64,000 bases of DNA from Solidesulfovibrio aerotolerans (GTDB taxonomy: Bacteria; Desulfobacterota; Desulfovibrionia; Desulfovibrionales; Desulfovibrionaceae): contig NZ_WVUD01000010.1 in the NCBI RefSeq assembly GCF_009856865.1, positions 59,243 through 123,242 on the forward strand, read 5' to 3'. Positions 1 to 9,514 of the stretch are shown here, piece after piece. Position numbers and translations under genes: made by a program. Within the stretch, counting starts at the first letter, position 1, and every line of letters begins with the position of its first letter. Below the pieces are notes generated by a model, which did not search any database, was not told the DNA's origin, and saw only the letters and a list, made by a program, of their open reading frames with translations.

Positions 1-679
1 GCCGCAACGAAAAAAGCCGTTTGAGCAACAACGACAGCGCCCGGGGTTCTTCAGGCCGCTCGCCAGCCGGCCGGGGCGTTATCGCCACCACGGCCGAATC
101 CACTTTGGGCTGGGGCCGAAAAACCGTCGGCGGCACCTTAAAGCAGTATTCGAGCTTGGCAAAAGCCGAAGTCCAGGCCGTCAGCGCCCCGTACTGCCGC
201 CCGCCCGGCGGGGCACACAGGCGCAGCGCCACCTCGTGCTGGACCATAAAGACGCCCCGGCCAAAGAGCAGCGAGCCGGCGCAAATGTCCCAGAGCAGCG
301 GCGAGGCGATGTTATACGGGAGGTTGCCGATAAGCTTGACCCCGGGCAGTCGGTCCAGCCGGCTCCAATCCATACGCAGGGCATCAACCAGGGCCGGATG
401 CGCCCCGGGATGGGCCGTTGGCAGACGCGCCGCCAGCTCGCGGTCTTTTTCCAGGGCCAGATAGGCCCGGGGGCCGGCGGCCAGGATATGGGCCGACAGC
501 GCCCCCCGGCCCGGCCCGATCTCGATGACCGTATCGGCGGCGGTGATGCCCAGGCGGGCCACAATTTTGGCCGCAATGTTGGGATCGACCAGGAAATTCT
601 GCCCCAGGCTCCGCTTGGCCGGGGCGTAGTGCGCGCCGGGCGCGTCCCCGGGCGCCTGGGCGCGTTCGCGACGTGTCAT
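1..679 (-). CDS. rsmA: 16S rRNA dimethyladenosine transferase RsmA (KsgA), 3' end cut by window edge
   Basis: RsmA dimethylates two adjacent adenines near the 3' end of 16S rRNA late in 30S assembly, using S-adenosylmethionine. About 226 residues are visible and the C-terminus runs off the left edge. Visible hallmarks are the N-terminal KRSLGQNFLVDP, the SAM-binding VIEIGPGRGALS and the catalytic NLPYN. The ATG at 679 follows an AAGGAG ribosome site and overlaps the stop codon of the upstream glycosyltransferase (ATGA), so the two are probably translationally coupled. The family assignment is firm; only the missing end is uncertain. Confidence 0.95.
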   Translation of the reverse strand, partial: MTRRERAQAPGDAPGAHYAPAKRSLGQNFLVDPNIAAKIVARLGITAADTVIEIGPGRGALSAHILAAGPRAYLALEKDRELAARLPTAHPGAHPALVDALRMDWSRLDRLPGVKLIGNLPYNIASPLLWDICAGSLLFGRGVFMVQHEVALRLCAPPGGRQYGALTAWTSAFAKLEYCFKVPPTVFRPQPKVDSAVVAITPRPAGERPEEPRALSLLLKRLFSLR

Positions 680-2343
680 CCATGCTCCTTTTCCAGCAAA
701 TCGTGTTTGAGCGCCCACAGGACATGCCCGGCCGCATCCGCGCCAGAAAGACCGGGCACGGCCGCCGCCAGCCGTTTGGCCAGGGTCAGGCCGGGACACC
801 CGGAGCGGGCCAGAAAGACCAGAATACGCAAGGCATCCGGCCGTATTTCCTTATCAAGTTCTGCATAAATAACGGGAAAATCCTGCCGGTTATAGAGTGC
901 CAGTCCGGCCCGGCTCCATGTCAGGCGCACGCCGTCGCCAAGCTGGCCGCCCGGATAGCCGGCAAAGACCTCGCCATAGGCCAGGGTCAGGGGATGGGGC
1001 GTGCGGGCAAGCAGCGCCCGGTCCGGCACGGGCGCGCCGGCCAGACGCTCCCACAACGCCAGATGCCGGGCCAGGCAGGCATCCCAGGTGAACAACTCGG
1101 TGGCTCGTTGCTTCCCGGCCAAGCCCATGGTTTGACGCAACTGCGGTTCCCGGATGAGCGCCAGCAGGGCCTGGGCCAGGGCCGGCACGTCCACGGCCAG
1201 GGACTGGGCCAGACGCAGATGGGTGTGGTTGTCATAGCACAACGGTGCCAGCACGTCGCGCAGGCCGGTTTCGACCGGCCCGAGCGTGGGCAGCAGCCAA
1301 CCGGTGCGGCCGTGGACCACGATATCGCGGTAGCCGTCATAGTCCGAAGCAACAACCGGCAATCCGGCGGCCATGGCTTCCAGGAGGGTGAGGCCAAACG
1401 TCTCCTGGGGATTGTCCGCCAGGGACACGAACACGTCGGCCAGCCCGAACAGCGCCTGCTTGGCCGCCTCGGCCGGCCGCCGGATAAGCACCAGGGACAA
1501 GCCGATATTGGCGGCCAGATTGGCCAGGGTGGTCAAAAACGGATCGTCATCGGTGTCCGTATCTGTCCAACCGGCCACGACCAGGGTCAGCCCGGCCGCA
1601 GCGACGCCGGCGGCAATAAGACGCTGCACCGCCCGGAAAAGCGGCAGCAGATCCATCTTGGAGCTGTGGGAGATGCGGCCGAAAACCAGTAAAACCGCCG
1701 TCTCGGGGGCAATGCCGAAGGCGTCCCGGGCCGCGCGGCGCGCCTCCCCGTCAAGGCGCGTCCAATCGGCCGGATCGACACCTAAAGGAATAAGGGCCAG
1801 TTCCGGGGCCGGATAGTCCTCGGGGGAAAGCCCATAGCCCCGGCGCAGGGAGGCAAAGATCGCTTCCACGGCCCCCAGGCCGGCCGTGGACGTGGCCACG
1901 ATAGCGTCGCGCCGGGTGGTGCCGGGCCAGAGGTGGGCCAGAAAATCCCGCTGGAACACGGCGTTACTCAGCGAATGGGTGGTGCCGGTGATGGGAAAGA
2001 TCGAGCGGGCCAGGGCGTTTCGGGCGGCTGCGAGACGGGCCTGGGCGGTGATGCAATCGGAGAGGTGAAAGACGGCGTAGTCGGTGTCGGCCAGGGCGTG
2101 CGGCAGTTCCTGGCGCGTCAGAACTTTGAACGCCCCGCGCTGGGCCACCTGGGGATAGCGGGCGGCGAGAAGTCCTTCCTGCCGGTCCCGCCACTGCCGC
2201 GACGGCATGAAAAAATGATAGGCGTCATAAGGATCGGCCCGCATCAGCGCGTCTAAAAAGGCGGCGTTGGCCACTTTGCGGCCCATGACATCGTCGGATT
2301 CGACAAAGGGATCGAGGGTGCCAAAAATTCGTTGTGCGCGCAT
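676..2343 (-). CDS. GT4-family glycosyltransferase with C-terminal extension
   Basis: This 555-residue protein carries a GT-B glycosyltransferase core. The nucleotide-sugar site ETFGLTLLEAMAAGLPVVAS (about residues 350-370) includes the E-x7-E pattern of the group 1/GT4 family. About 140 residues follow the catalytic domain; the last part (ALRILVFLARSG onward) looks helical, perhaps winged-helix. No signal peptide or membrane segment is evident, so it is probably cytoplasmic. The ATG at 2343 begins MRAQRIFGTLDPF; an upstream in-frame extension would run into the divergent promoter and was rejected. Donor and acceptor cannot be told from sequence. It is coupled to rsmA by a 4-bp overlap. Confidence 0.8.
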   Translation of the reverse strand: MRAQRIFGTLDPFVESDDVMGRKVANAAFLDALMRADPYDAYHFFMPSRQWRDRQEGLLAARYPQVAQRGAFKVLTRQELPHALADTDYAVFHLSDCITAQARLAAARNALARSIFPITGTTHSLSNAVFQRDFLAHLWPGTTRRDAIVATSTAGLGAVEAIFASLRRGYGLSPEDYPAPELALIPLGVDPADWTRLDGEARRAARDAFGIAPETAVLLVFGRISHSSKMDLLPLFRAVQRLIAAGVAAAGLTLVVAGWTDTDTDDDPFLTTLANLAANIGLSLVLIRRPAEAAKQALFGLADVFVSLADNPQETFGLTLLEAMAAGLPVVASDYDGYRDIVVHGRTGWLLPTLGPVETGLRDVLAPLCYDNHTHLRLAQSLAVDVPALAQALLALIREPQLRQTMGLAGKQRATELFTWDACLARHLALWERLAGAPVPDRALLARTPHPLTLAYGEVFAGYPGGQLGDGVRLTWSRAGLALYNRQDFPVIYAELDKEIRPDALRILVFLARSGCPGLTLAKRLAAAVPGLSGADAAGHVLWALKHDLLEKEHG

Positions 2344-2398
2344 GGTGGAGACGGAGCCACAGCCGTGCTCCGATGTCAAATGGCTTGATTTACTTGTC

Positions 2399-2415
2399 TT
2401 GGCCTGTCTCTTGCA
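2399..2415 (+). promoter_or_regulatory. sigma-54 (-24/-12) promoter of the diguanylate cyclase
   Basis: TTGGCCTGTCTCTTGCA matches the sigma-54 pattern TGGCAc-N5-TTGCa with the invariant GG and GC exactly 10 bases apart. It lies 53 bp upstream of the cyclase start codon, in the gap between divergent genes. Two positions in the -24 element deviate from consensus. Which enhancer-binding protein acts here is unknown. Confidence 0.6.
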
Positions 2416-2467
2416 AACGAGGCTGTGGACAGGAAGTATTTTCCTGGCCAGACGCAAGGAGGCTGTC

Positions 2468-3967
2468 ATGACGCGCGGCATGCGACCCGAGCAGGTATGG
2501 GGCATTGGCCTGACCAACGAGGCCGAAATGGCCATTTCCAAGGCCCTGGGCACAGGCTATGTCCTTCGCAACTGGCCTGCCGGCTCCTCGCCTGGCGAGC
2601 GCGACATTGCCAGGGCCACGCCCCTTGTCGTCTTCGTGGTCAAGGAGGCCTGGGACGCCCTGCCCCCCGCCACCCGACTGGGCATTGAGGAGTGGGAGAT
2701 TCCCCAGCGCGTGCTGGTTTTGGGCGCGTCGCAGTCCGTGGCCGATTTCGAGGAAGTGCTGGAAAACGGCTTTCTCTCGGCTATTTCCGAGCCGCTCACC
2801 GACAAAAAGGTCCGCGACGTTATCTTTCGGGCCAAAGAAGTCAAAAGCCTCTACGACGATATTTTCCGCATGACCCGCGAGATCATGCTGGAGCGGGAAC
2901 TGCTTGCCCGCAAGACCGATCTGGTGCTGTTTTTAAACCGCATCCTCAGCCGGGCCAGCGAATCCCTCGACCCCAGCGTCATTTTGGACAACGCCCGGGA
3001 AGATCTGCAACTGCTGCTGCCGCTTAACGCCCTCATGGGCGCGTTCTGGCAGACCGGGGACTCGGGAACCCTGGAAGCGGAATTGTTTCTCGAACCCGAC
3101 ATGGATCAAAGCGCCGAACAGCATTGGACCGAGCAACTGCTGCGCCAGGCGGCCAAGATCGCCGGCAAGCCCATGCACAGCTACCGGGCCAGCTTCCTCG
3201 AAGGTTCCCCAAACCGCGAGCCGGTCGGCATCCCGAGCGTCCCGGAAGAACTGATCACCTTGCCGCTGCGGGCCGGCGGGCAGATGTTTGGGCTGCTCGT
3301 GCTCTACCGGGCCAAGGGCCGGGCTCTGGGCAAGGATCAGGTGCAGGCGCTCTACGCCTCGGTCAACCACTTGGCCCTGGCACTTAAAAACGCCGCACTG
3401 TTTAGCCAGGTCAAGATCCGGGCCGATCACGACGCCCTCACCCGGATTCACAACCGTCGGGCTTTTGACGAACGATTTATTGACGAATTGCGCCGCCACC
3501 AGCGCTACCACCATCCCATGAGCCTGCTCATGGTCGATATCGACCACTTTAAGGGTATTAACGACCGCTTCGGCCATCTGATCGGCGACGAGGTGTTGCG
3601 CGAGGTCGGCAGCATCCTCTCCGGGACACTTCGCAGCACGGATTTCACAGCCCGTTACGGCGGTGAAGAATTTGTGGTGATCCTGCCCCAGACCACCGAG
3701 GAACAGAGCCGGATTCTGGCCGAGCGCCTGCGCGCCATCATCGCCGGTGCCCGGTTTGCCCATGACGGCGAAGCCTTTTGCATCACCGTATCCATCGGCG
3801 CAGCCACCTTGCAGCCCGGTTCCCTGACCAAGCGCAAGGAATTACTGGAAAAGGCCGACAAGGCTCTGTATCAGGCCAAGCATCTGGGACGCAATCAGGT
3901 CTGTACGGCCCTGGGTCCGGTGACGCGGACCGACGAGGCCGCCTACGAGGCGGTGGAAGCTGGCTAG
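2468..3967 (+). CDS. Diguanylate cyclase (receiver-like/GAF/GGDEF)
   Basis: It is predicted to make the second messenger c-di-GMP from two GTP. The 499-residue protein has an N-terminal receiver-like region (about 1-110) without a clear phospho-acceptor aspartate, a helical linker, a GAF-like sensor (about 150-310) and a C-terminal GGDEF domain. The active site reads RYGGEEF. An RSTD motif five residues upstream fits the inhibitory I-site, so product inhibition is expected. The start at 2468 is set by a strong AAGGAGG site. An AT-free sigma-54-type element lies upstream, so expression is probably controlled by an enhancer-binding protein. No membrane segments are seen. Confidence 0.9.
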   Translation: MTRGMRPEQVWGIGLTNEAEMAISKALGTGYVLRNWPAGSSPGERDIARATPLVVFVVKEAWDALPPATRLGIEEWEIPQRVLVLGASQSVADFEEVLENGFLSAISEPLTDKKVRDVIFRAKEVKSLYDDIFRMTREIMLERELLARKTDLVLFLNRILSRASESLDPSVILDNAREDLQLLLPLNALMGAFWQTGDSGTLEAELFLEPDMDQSAEQHWTEQLLRQAAKIAGKPMHSYRASFLEGSPNREPVGIPSVPEELITLPLRAGGQMFGLLVLYRAKGRALGKDQVQALYASVNHLALALKNAALFSQVKIRADHDALTRIHNRRAFDERFIDELRRHQRYHHPMSLLMVDIDHFKGINDRFGHLIGDEVLREVGSILSGTLRSTDFTARYGGEEFVVILPQTTEEQSRILAERLRAIIAGARFAHDGEAFCITVSIGAATLQPGSLTKRKELLEKADKALYQAKHLGRNQVCTALGPVTRTDEAAYEAVEAG

Positions 3968-4024
3968 TGTCGCGTTCGGGAATTGCCGATAGGGCCAACC
4001 TGGAATCAAAGGCACCGAAGTTTG

Positions 4025-4053
4025 TTGACAACGTCAACCGTGACGCGTAGGTA
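4025..4053 (+). promoter_or_regulatory. Probable sigma-70 promoter of tRNA-Arg
   Basis: A perfect -35 hexamer TTGACA (4025-4030) is followed after 17 bp by a weak -10 (TAGGTA, 4048-4053), placing transcription start just before the tRNA. The -35 sits inside the palindrome GTTGACAACGTCAAC. Confidence 0.4.
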
Positions 4054-4064
4054 CATCGTTCCTC

Positions 4065-4141
<77 letters not shown>

Positions 4142-4151
4142 AATGATTCCA

Positions 4152-4179
4152 AAGGGTTACGGTTAACGCCGTAACCCTT
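4152..4179 (+). terminator. Stem-loop terminator after tRNA-Arg
   Basis: A perfect 11-bp stem (AAGGGTTACGG pairing with CCGTAACCCTT) closes a 6-nt loop 10 bp after the tRNA and is followed by ATTTCGTT. The T-run is short, so termination strength is uncertain. Confidence 0.65.
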
Positions 4180-4231
4180 ATTTCGTTGTAAGTAGCTTCC
4201 CAAAATTCTTCCCCCGCGCTATCCCGAAACC

Positions 4232-4306
4232 ATGGCCGGAAAGTATCTCAAGACGCGCCATAAGAGCGTGTTTTATCGGGAAAGCAACGCGCAAACCTGC
4301 TCCTAC
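4232..4306 (+). pseudogene. Possible remnant of a tyrosine-recombinase (integrase) N-terminus
   Basis: The reading frame opens MAGKYLKTRHKSVFYRES. This resembles the start of the DNA-binding arm domain of phage and island tyrosine integrases, which often begin with a basic stretch, then G/S-V-[YF]-YRE. The resemblance ends after about 20-25 residues, and the frame then runs antisense into the kinase gene, so no catalytic domain remains. It lies just downstream of tRNA-Arg on the same strand, a classic integrase position. The identification rests on pattern only. Confidence 0.35.
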
Positions 4307-4381
4307 GGGCCGGTCATACCAGGCGACAAAGGCGTACAGCTTGGTTCGCTTCTCACGCCGGACGTCGTGGCAAAGACCGTG

Positions 4382-7279
4382 TCAAACGCCTTGACAAGCT
4401 GGGCTCCCCTTTCCCATGACTCTCTCGATGACGGTTTTGAGCTCGTCTCTGTCCACCGGCTTGGAAATGTAATCATCCATTCCCGCCGCGAGAAACCTTT
4501 CCTTGTCGCCAGTCATCGCATACGCGGTCATGGCGATTATGGGAATTTGAGACTTCGCCCCAAGGTCCGATGACCCTCTGATGGCCTTCGTCGCTTCGAC
4601 GCCATCCATGACAGGCATCTGGATATCCATAAGAACCAAATCAAAGTCCTGCTCATGAAGGATGCCAAGGGCCTCCATTCCATCTGGTGCTGTTGTTACG
4701 GAATAGCCCATTTTGTGCAGCATCCGCTTTCCGGAGAACAAGCTGAGTTCTTCATCCTCAACCAAAAGGATGCGCCAAGGAGCTCCAACCGGTTCATCGG
4801 TTTGATAAGGTTGCATCTCTGCTTGTTTCTGATGCGAAACGGGAAGTTTGAAAGGCAAAGAAACGTAAATCGTAGTGCCGTTGCCCGCAGCATTGTCTAT
4901 CGCCATCTCGCCGCCGAGTATTTTTACCAGTTTGCGGACAATGGCGAGCCCCAGCCCGGCTCCCTGGTAACAGCGGGTATAGCTCTGCTCACCCTGGACG
5001 AATGGTTCAAAGATATCTTTCAGCTGCTCATCGGAAATACCTATTCCAGTATCACTCACAGCGAACAAAACACGGAAATTCTCGTTATCTTTAGCAGGAA
5101 GAAGTGTCGCTTCGACCAAGACAGAACCGCTTTCAGTAAACTTGATGGCATTACCAACAAGGTTAAAGAGGATTTGTCGAACGCGCGTTTCATCACCAAT
5201 AAGCCTTGGCGGAACTTGGGTATCAACATGAAAATTAAAATTCAGGCTTTTTTCACGTGCTGTTGGATGGAATATTTCAATTATGGATTCCTGGAGACAC
5301 ACCGTAGAAAACTCCGCTTCGATGATCTGCAACTTGCCGGATTCGATCTTTGAAATATCCAGAATATCGGCAAGCAATCGAGTCAGCCTCCTTGTCGACT
5401 TGATCGCTCCAAGAATGTATTCTTTTTGCTCATCTGATTGTTCGGTCGTTTGGAGCAGCTGAAGCATACCAAGGACACCATTAAGCGGAGTTCTGACTTC
5501 GTGGCTCATATTGGCCAGAAACTCGGACTTGGCTTGAGTGGCGCTCTCGGCGGCCTCTTTCGCTGCCAATAATGCTTTGGCTGCGTTTACAGAGTCGGTA
5601 ATGTCACGAAACTCTACAGCGCGAACCATTTTCCCTTTGTACGGGAGATTCCGCGCCTCCAGTCGCATGGGAAACTCTTCCCCATTTTTCCGGAGGCCAT
5701 ATTCCTCATAGGGTTTTTCGTAGCCGGATAAAATACGGGACATGACAACATCGCGTGAACCATTTGCAACAAGAAGCAGGCCATCCATTCCGATGAGTTC
5801 TTCTCTAGAATAGCCGAACATTTCACTCAGCCCCAGGTTGCACTCCAGGATGACGCCTTTGTCATGGATAGCAATTCCACCAAAAGAAGCATTATGTAAC
5901 GCTTTGAAGCGTGTCTCACTCTCTCGCAGAGCTTCCTCGGTCGTTTTACGTGCTGTGATGTCACGGGCAATGCCCAGAACGCCTATCAATTTGCCGTGAT
6001 CATCATGCATAGGAGCTTTAATTGTCTCAAACAGGCCATGGTAGCCGTCTGAGGCAAAGGTCAGCCACTCTTCATTTATTCTTGGACCTTCAGAGTTGAT
6101 GGCCTTACGATCATTATCTCTGAAAAAATCTGCCAGTTCTTTGTTTAAAAATGCATAGTCATCTTTTCCGACTATCGTAGCTTCGTCAGCTCCGAAGAAC
6201 CGTTCGAATTTTTTGTTGCAATGCAGATACACTCCATCAACGTCTTTGAGCCAAACCAAATCCGGGATAGTGTTCATTATCATTCGCAGCATCAGTTCTG
6301 ACTTTGCCAAAGCGTTTTCGGCTACTTTCCGCAATGTAATATCGGTGAACATGGCGAAAGAACCTTGGAACACATTGCTTTCGTTCTTTAAAGCTTTAGC
6401 AGAAACCATTGTCCACAGTTCTTTCCCATCTTTTCGGCGAAATCGACGCTCATACACCTCGTCTTTCCCCTTATGTCTCTGTGCCATGCTTTTGCGGTGA
6501 AGCTCAACGTCCTCAGGGTAAAGATAATTTTCGACTTTACTGCCAATCATTTCAACCTGACGATAGCCTAACATGTTTGCCATTGCAGCGTTGACATACG
6601 TCGTCACATGCTCTCGATCCATGGCCCAGATTCCCTCGTTGGCAGTGTCAACCAACAGCCTGTATCTCTCCATGCTTTCACTTAACTGTTTGCCTGTACG
6701 CTCACGTCCAAGATAGTTAACCAACAATGAGCCCAACAGCGCTGTGCCAACAGGATATATGAGAATGACCGGCAGGGCGATATTGCTTAATACACGCATG
6801 GCAATATGCCATGGAAGCGTCAGCATCAATACCAGCATGGCAATATGAACGACAAAGCCGAACAGATACAGCTCTCGCCAAGTCATTTGGTGCAGCTGGC
6901 GTCCTTTGAAATATCGCCAAACCAAACCAATAATACCTGAAGCGATTATTACGCTGACGCCCGTCCATGCCCCTTGTCCGCCCTGGTTCAACCGAAAAGC
7001 GGAAGTCATTAGAACAGCTATCACGGTAGATAGTGGGCCAAAAAATAAACCGGCTATTCCAACCAAGACGGAGCGCGTGTCAAAAACCACGCCAGGAATC
7101 AGCGTCCAGGGTGTGAGCATGACAACTACGCCAAGGCCCCCAAGTGCAACACCAGTAAAGACTTGGGTCAAGAGCGTATTACTTTTTTTAAAGCGGACAA
7201 CAGCCACTTCAAAGAGTAGCGCCACCGCCAACAACAAAGAGATATTCTGAAATAAGCCTACGAAGGAATTATGTTCCAT
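4382..7279 (-). CDS. Membrane hybrid histidine kinase (5TM-PAS-PAS-PAS-HisKA-HATPase-REC)
   Basis: A 965-residue sensor kinase. An N-terminal region of about 195 residues has five to six hydrophobic segments and resembles the 5TMR-LytS-type membrane sensor. Three PAS domains follow (about 205-325, 330-450, 455-575), then a dimerisation domain with the phospho-acceptor in ANMSHEVRTPLNG and an ATPase domain with DTGIGI and GAGLGLAIV. A C-terminal receiver has the acceptor aspartate in LVLMDIQMPVMDG. The start is uncertain: ATG 7279 is preferred, with an upstream ATG at 7303 possible; neither has a good ribosome site. The gene is visibly A+T-richer than its neighbours, which suggests horizontal acquisition. 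Confidence 0.9.
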   Translation of the reverse strand: MEHNSFVGLFQNISLLLAVALLFEVAVVRFKKSNTLLTQVFTGVALGGLGVVVMLTPWTLIPGVVFDTRSVLVGIAGLFFGPLSTVIAVLMTSAFRLNQGGQGAWTGVSVIIASGIIGLVWRYFKGRQLHQMTWRELYLFGFVVHIAMLVLMLTLPWHIAMRVLSNIALPVILIYPVGTALLGSLLVNYLGRERTGKQLSESMERYRLLVDTANEGIWAMDREHVTTYVNAAMANMLGYRQVEMIGSKVENYLYPEDVELHRKSMAQRHKGKDEVYERRFRRKDGKELWTMVSAKALKNESNVFQGSFAMFTDITLRKVAENALAKSELMLRMIMNTIPDLVWLKDVDGVYLHCNKKFERFFGADEATIVGKDDYAFLNKELADFFRDNDRKAINSEGPRINEEWLTFASDGYHGLFETIKAPMHDDHGKLIGVLGIARDITARKTTEEALRESETRFKALHNASFGGIAIHDKGVILECNLGLSEMFGYSREELIGMDGLLLVANGSRDVVMSRILSGYEKPYEEYGLRKNGEEFPMRLEARNLPYKGKMVRAVEFRDITDSVNAAKALLAAKEAAESATQAKSEFLANMSHEVRTPLNGVLGMLQLLQTTEQSDEQKEYILGAIKSTRRLTRLLADILDISKIESGKLQIIEAEFSTVCLQESIIEIFHPTAREKSLNFNFHVDTQVPPRLIGDETRVRQILFNLVGNAIKFTESGSVLVEATLLPAKDNENFRVLFAVSDTGIGISDEQLKDIFEPFVQGEQSYTRCYQGAGLGLAIVRKLVKILGGEMAIDNAAGNGTTIYVSLPFKLPVSHQKQAEMQPYQTDEPVGAPWRILLVEDEELSLFSGKRMLHKMGYSVTTAPDGMEALGILHEQDFDLVLMDIQMPVMDGVEATKAIRGSSDLGAKSQIPIIAMTAYAMTGDKERFLAAGMDDYISKPVDRDELKTVIERVMGKGSPACQGV

Positions 7280-7941
7280 GCGATACCCATAATCTTTACA
7301 CATCCACGCAGGCAATGAGACAAACAGGAGTGCCAAAGACCACTGCTAAATCCATCCATTTTTCAATACAGGCAGATATCGAAACGCTGATTCAGAAGAA
7401 GCGTCGGCCAACACAATGACCGTCTCATCCTAAAACAAACTCAATTTAGGCTTTTCTTCCGCCGATTACCATAACTTACTTGATTTGAAATCCAAAATCC
7501 TGAAAACTCTCATAATGAAGTCCAAACTCCTCTTTTTGGTTCAGGCTGCGGAGCAGAGTATCGAAAGGCGATAGGCCATCCCTCGCCCTAAACCCCGCCC
7601 CAAGTATCCGGGAATTGCTAAAAAACGCAGGGGTGACGCCATGAACGCCATAACCCACAGGGGCTATACTGGAACTGCTGTGATTTTGGGCGGATTCTCA
7701 TGCAGGGTAACTCGAATTCCGCGCCCAAGGGATGCGCGGGGCAACTCTTGGGGCAGCATCATCGGCGAAGAAAAACCAAAACCGATCTTCGCCTGGACAG
7801 GTCTGCCACTCTCCCGTATTTTACGATCATGGACACTCTTTTCGCCCCTGCCAGTTCCAGAAGCCGCTTGGCCGCAGCCGTTGAGCGGGCCACCCAGTCC
7901 GGGGCTTCACTCCCAAACGCCCTTTCCCGGACAACGCCCCT
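7280..7941. other. Intergenic region without a supported gene
   Basis: About 660 bp separate the hybrid kinase start from the LolA-like gene. The left half is A+T-rich like the kinase; the right half returns to the high G+C of the surrounding chromosome, so an island border may lie near 7500-7640. Short open frames here have no ribosome site and no recognisable protein features. I see no clear promoter or hairpin and no copy of the tRNA-Arg 3' end. Confidence 0.5.
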
Positions 7942-8565
7942 ATGTTATTTACCTTCGCCCTGCTGGCCAGTCTGGTCTCCATGCCAAACGACATGATTCC
8001 TGCCGCCCTTGCGCGCTATGAAAACGTCGCGTCCTACCAGACAACCCTGCGGGTCAGCCATGGCCGCTCCAACGATATCATCAAATATTTCTATAAAAAG
8101 CCGGGATTTATTCGCATGGAGTTCGTCACGCCCCACAAAGGCGCGCTCCTGCTCTATGACCCCACGACCAAGCGGGTGCGGTTGCAGCCCTTTGGGAACA
8201 CCAAAGCCTTCAGCCTGACCTTGAAGCCGGACAATCCCCTGGTGAAAAGCCCTTCCGGCCACCGCGTGGACGAATCCGATATCGGAACGTTGCTGGGGCG
8301 GGTGCTCGCGCTCCAGAAACAGGGACAGACGACCGCTGCCGGAGAGGAACACGTGGGCGGCAAGTCCACCGTCCTTGTCAACGTCGAAGGCAAGCAAGGC
8401 TTCACCCTGGACGGGACCAATCGCTTCCTCCTCAATCTGGACGCCGCCACCCTGCTGCCGGTGCAGGTCAGAACCTACGACGGCGCAGGGCGTCTGCGCG
8501 AAACGGTGCTCATGGACGACCTGGAAATCGATATCCCGTTTGACGAGCAGTTTTTCAAACCATAG
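7942..8565 (+). CDS. LolA-like outer-membrane lipoprotein carrier/sorting protein
   Basis: A 207-residue protein with a short hydrophobic start (MLFTFALLASLVSM), consistent with a weak signal peptide. A beta-rich region typical of LolA/LppX-like folds follows: repeated strands such as KPGFIRMEFVTP, GALLLYDPTTKRVRLQP and the terminal LETVLMDDLEIDIPFDEQFF-like pattern. Proteins of this fold carry lipids or lipoproteins in the periplasm. No good ribosome site precedes ATG 7942, so the true start could be at M14 (7981). A DUF1571-like assignment is equally possible. Confidence 0.6.
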   Translation: MLFTFALLASLVSMPNDMIPAALARYENVASYQTTLRVSHGRSNDIIKYFYKKPGFIRMEFVTPHKGALLLYDPTTKRVRLQPFGNTKAFSLTLKPDNPLVKSPSGHRVDESDIGTLLGRVLALQKQGQTTAAGEEHVGGKSTVLVNVEGKQGFTLDGTNRFLLNLDAATLLPVQVRTYDGAGRLRETVLMDDLEIDIPFDEQFFKP

Positions 8566-8684
8566 GCGGGGGGTACGCCACCTGGCTGGCCTGTCCAGAA
8601 GTTGCCGCCTGCGCCCGGGTGTGCGATTCGGTGCGACTGCTCCCAGGCCATTGGAGCAACACTCCCGCCTGACCGCCGGTCACT

Positions 8685-9176
8685 TCAAGCCTTGTCCGGA
8701 TCTTTTTCCACGCTGCAACAACGCGCCCCCAACCGTCGGGCCAGTCCGTAAGCGCCCCATTCCATGATCTTGCCATGGTTCCAGCACACCAACGGCCGGG
8801 CGACGCCGGCCAGGACCATGAGCCAGGGCGAGGCTGCCCGCACCCGCCACTCGTGGCGCACCTCGGTGACGCCATTCTTACGGGCGAACCGCCAGGCCCC
8901 CAGACCCGTCACATCCCCGGAGGCCTCGCCTTCAATCAAAACCAGCGGCTCAAGGCGAGTGATCGCAAGCTCGGTGACCAACCGGTACGGCAGCGCTCCC
9001 TTCCAGATGAAACGCTGCCGGTTGTGCATCCCGCCCGCGTCTCCCCTGTCCAGTTCCGTCACCGCCTCCAGGCCGCGCCACCACTGCGGCCATTGGGCAG
9101 GCGCGGTAATGGCGTCCCAGACCGCATCCAGGCTGGCACCGATACGCCACTGCGTCACCAGATCAAATTGCGACAT
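8685..9176 (-). CDS. SRPBCC (START/polyketide-cyclase-like) family protein
   Basis: A 163-residue protein of the SRPBCC ligand-binding fold. The N-terminus (MSQFDLVTQWRIGASLDAVW followed by PAQWPQWW) is the usual beta strand plus helix, and the C-terminal helix contains WNHGKIMEWGAYGLARRL. The family binds hydrophobic ligands in a helix-grip cavity; the ligand here is unknown. The ATG at 9176 is preceded by AAGGG. It stands alone, converging with the LolA-like gene. Confidence 0.75.
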   Translation of the reverse strand: MSQFDLVTQWRIGASLDAVWDAITAPAQWPQWWRGLEAVTELDRGDAGGMHNRQRFIWKGALPYRLVTELAITRLEPLVLIEGEASGDVTGLGAWRFARKNGVTEVRHEWRVRAASPWLMVLAGVARPLVCWNHGKIMEWGAYGLARRLGARCCSVEKDPDKA

Positions 9177-9514
9177 TGGGACAACCCTTGGAGCGTAACA
9201 GGCGACAACCAGGCCTGTCCTGCCGGCCGTCGCCTCGCGACGGCAACGGCCCGGGAATATTTTTTGACAATTCCAACGTACCCGGTTCCTCCCAGCGCGT
9301 CGAAACCTTTTAAACGGCCAGCACCCGGTAGCGCGCAACGCTGCCAGGGCCGACAATTTCCCAATCTGCTCTCTTGCCCCCCGCCAGGCCGAAACGCCGT
9401 GTCGCTGCTCGCAAGTGCTGCGCAAATACGCTAGTCTGGGCCAGCCTGCCCAGGCGAAACAACCCAGGATACGACCCAAACCGCAAAACGACAAAACGCT
9501 TGCGAGGTGCGCTG

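Noticed and set aside
2344..2553. N-terminal extension of the glycosyltransferase
   Set aside because: It would cover the sigma-54 promoter and start of the divergent cyclase gene, and its residues do not resemble a glycosyltransferase.
7700..7740. Second att copy of the tRNA-Arg 3' end (CTCGAATTCCGCGCCCA)
   Set aside because: Only short scattered identity with TTCGAATCCTACATTGCCCA; not convincing as a direct repeat.
7641..8021. 126-codon open frame upstream of and overlapping the LolA-like gene
   Set aside because: No ribosome site and an atypical Pro/Arg/Ser-rich product; the overlapping LolA-like frame has protein-like features.
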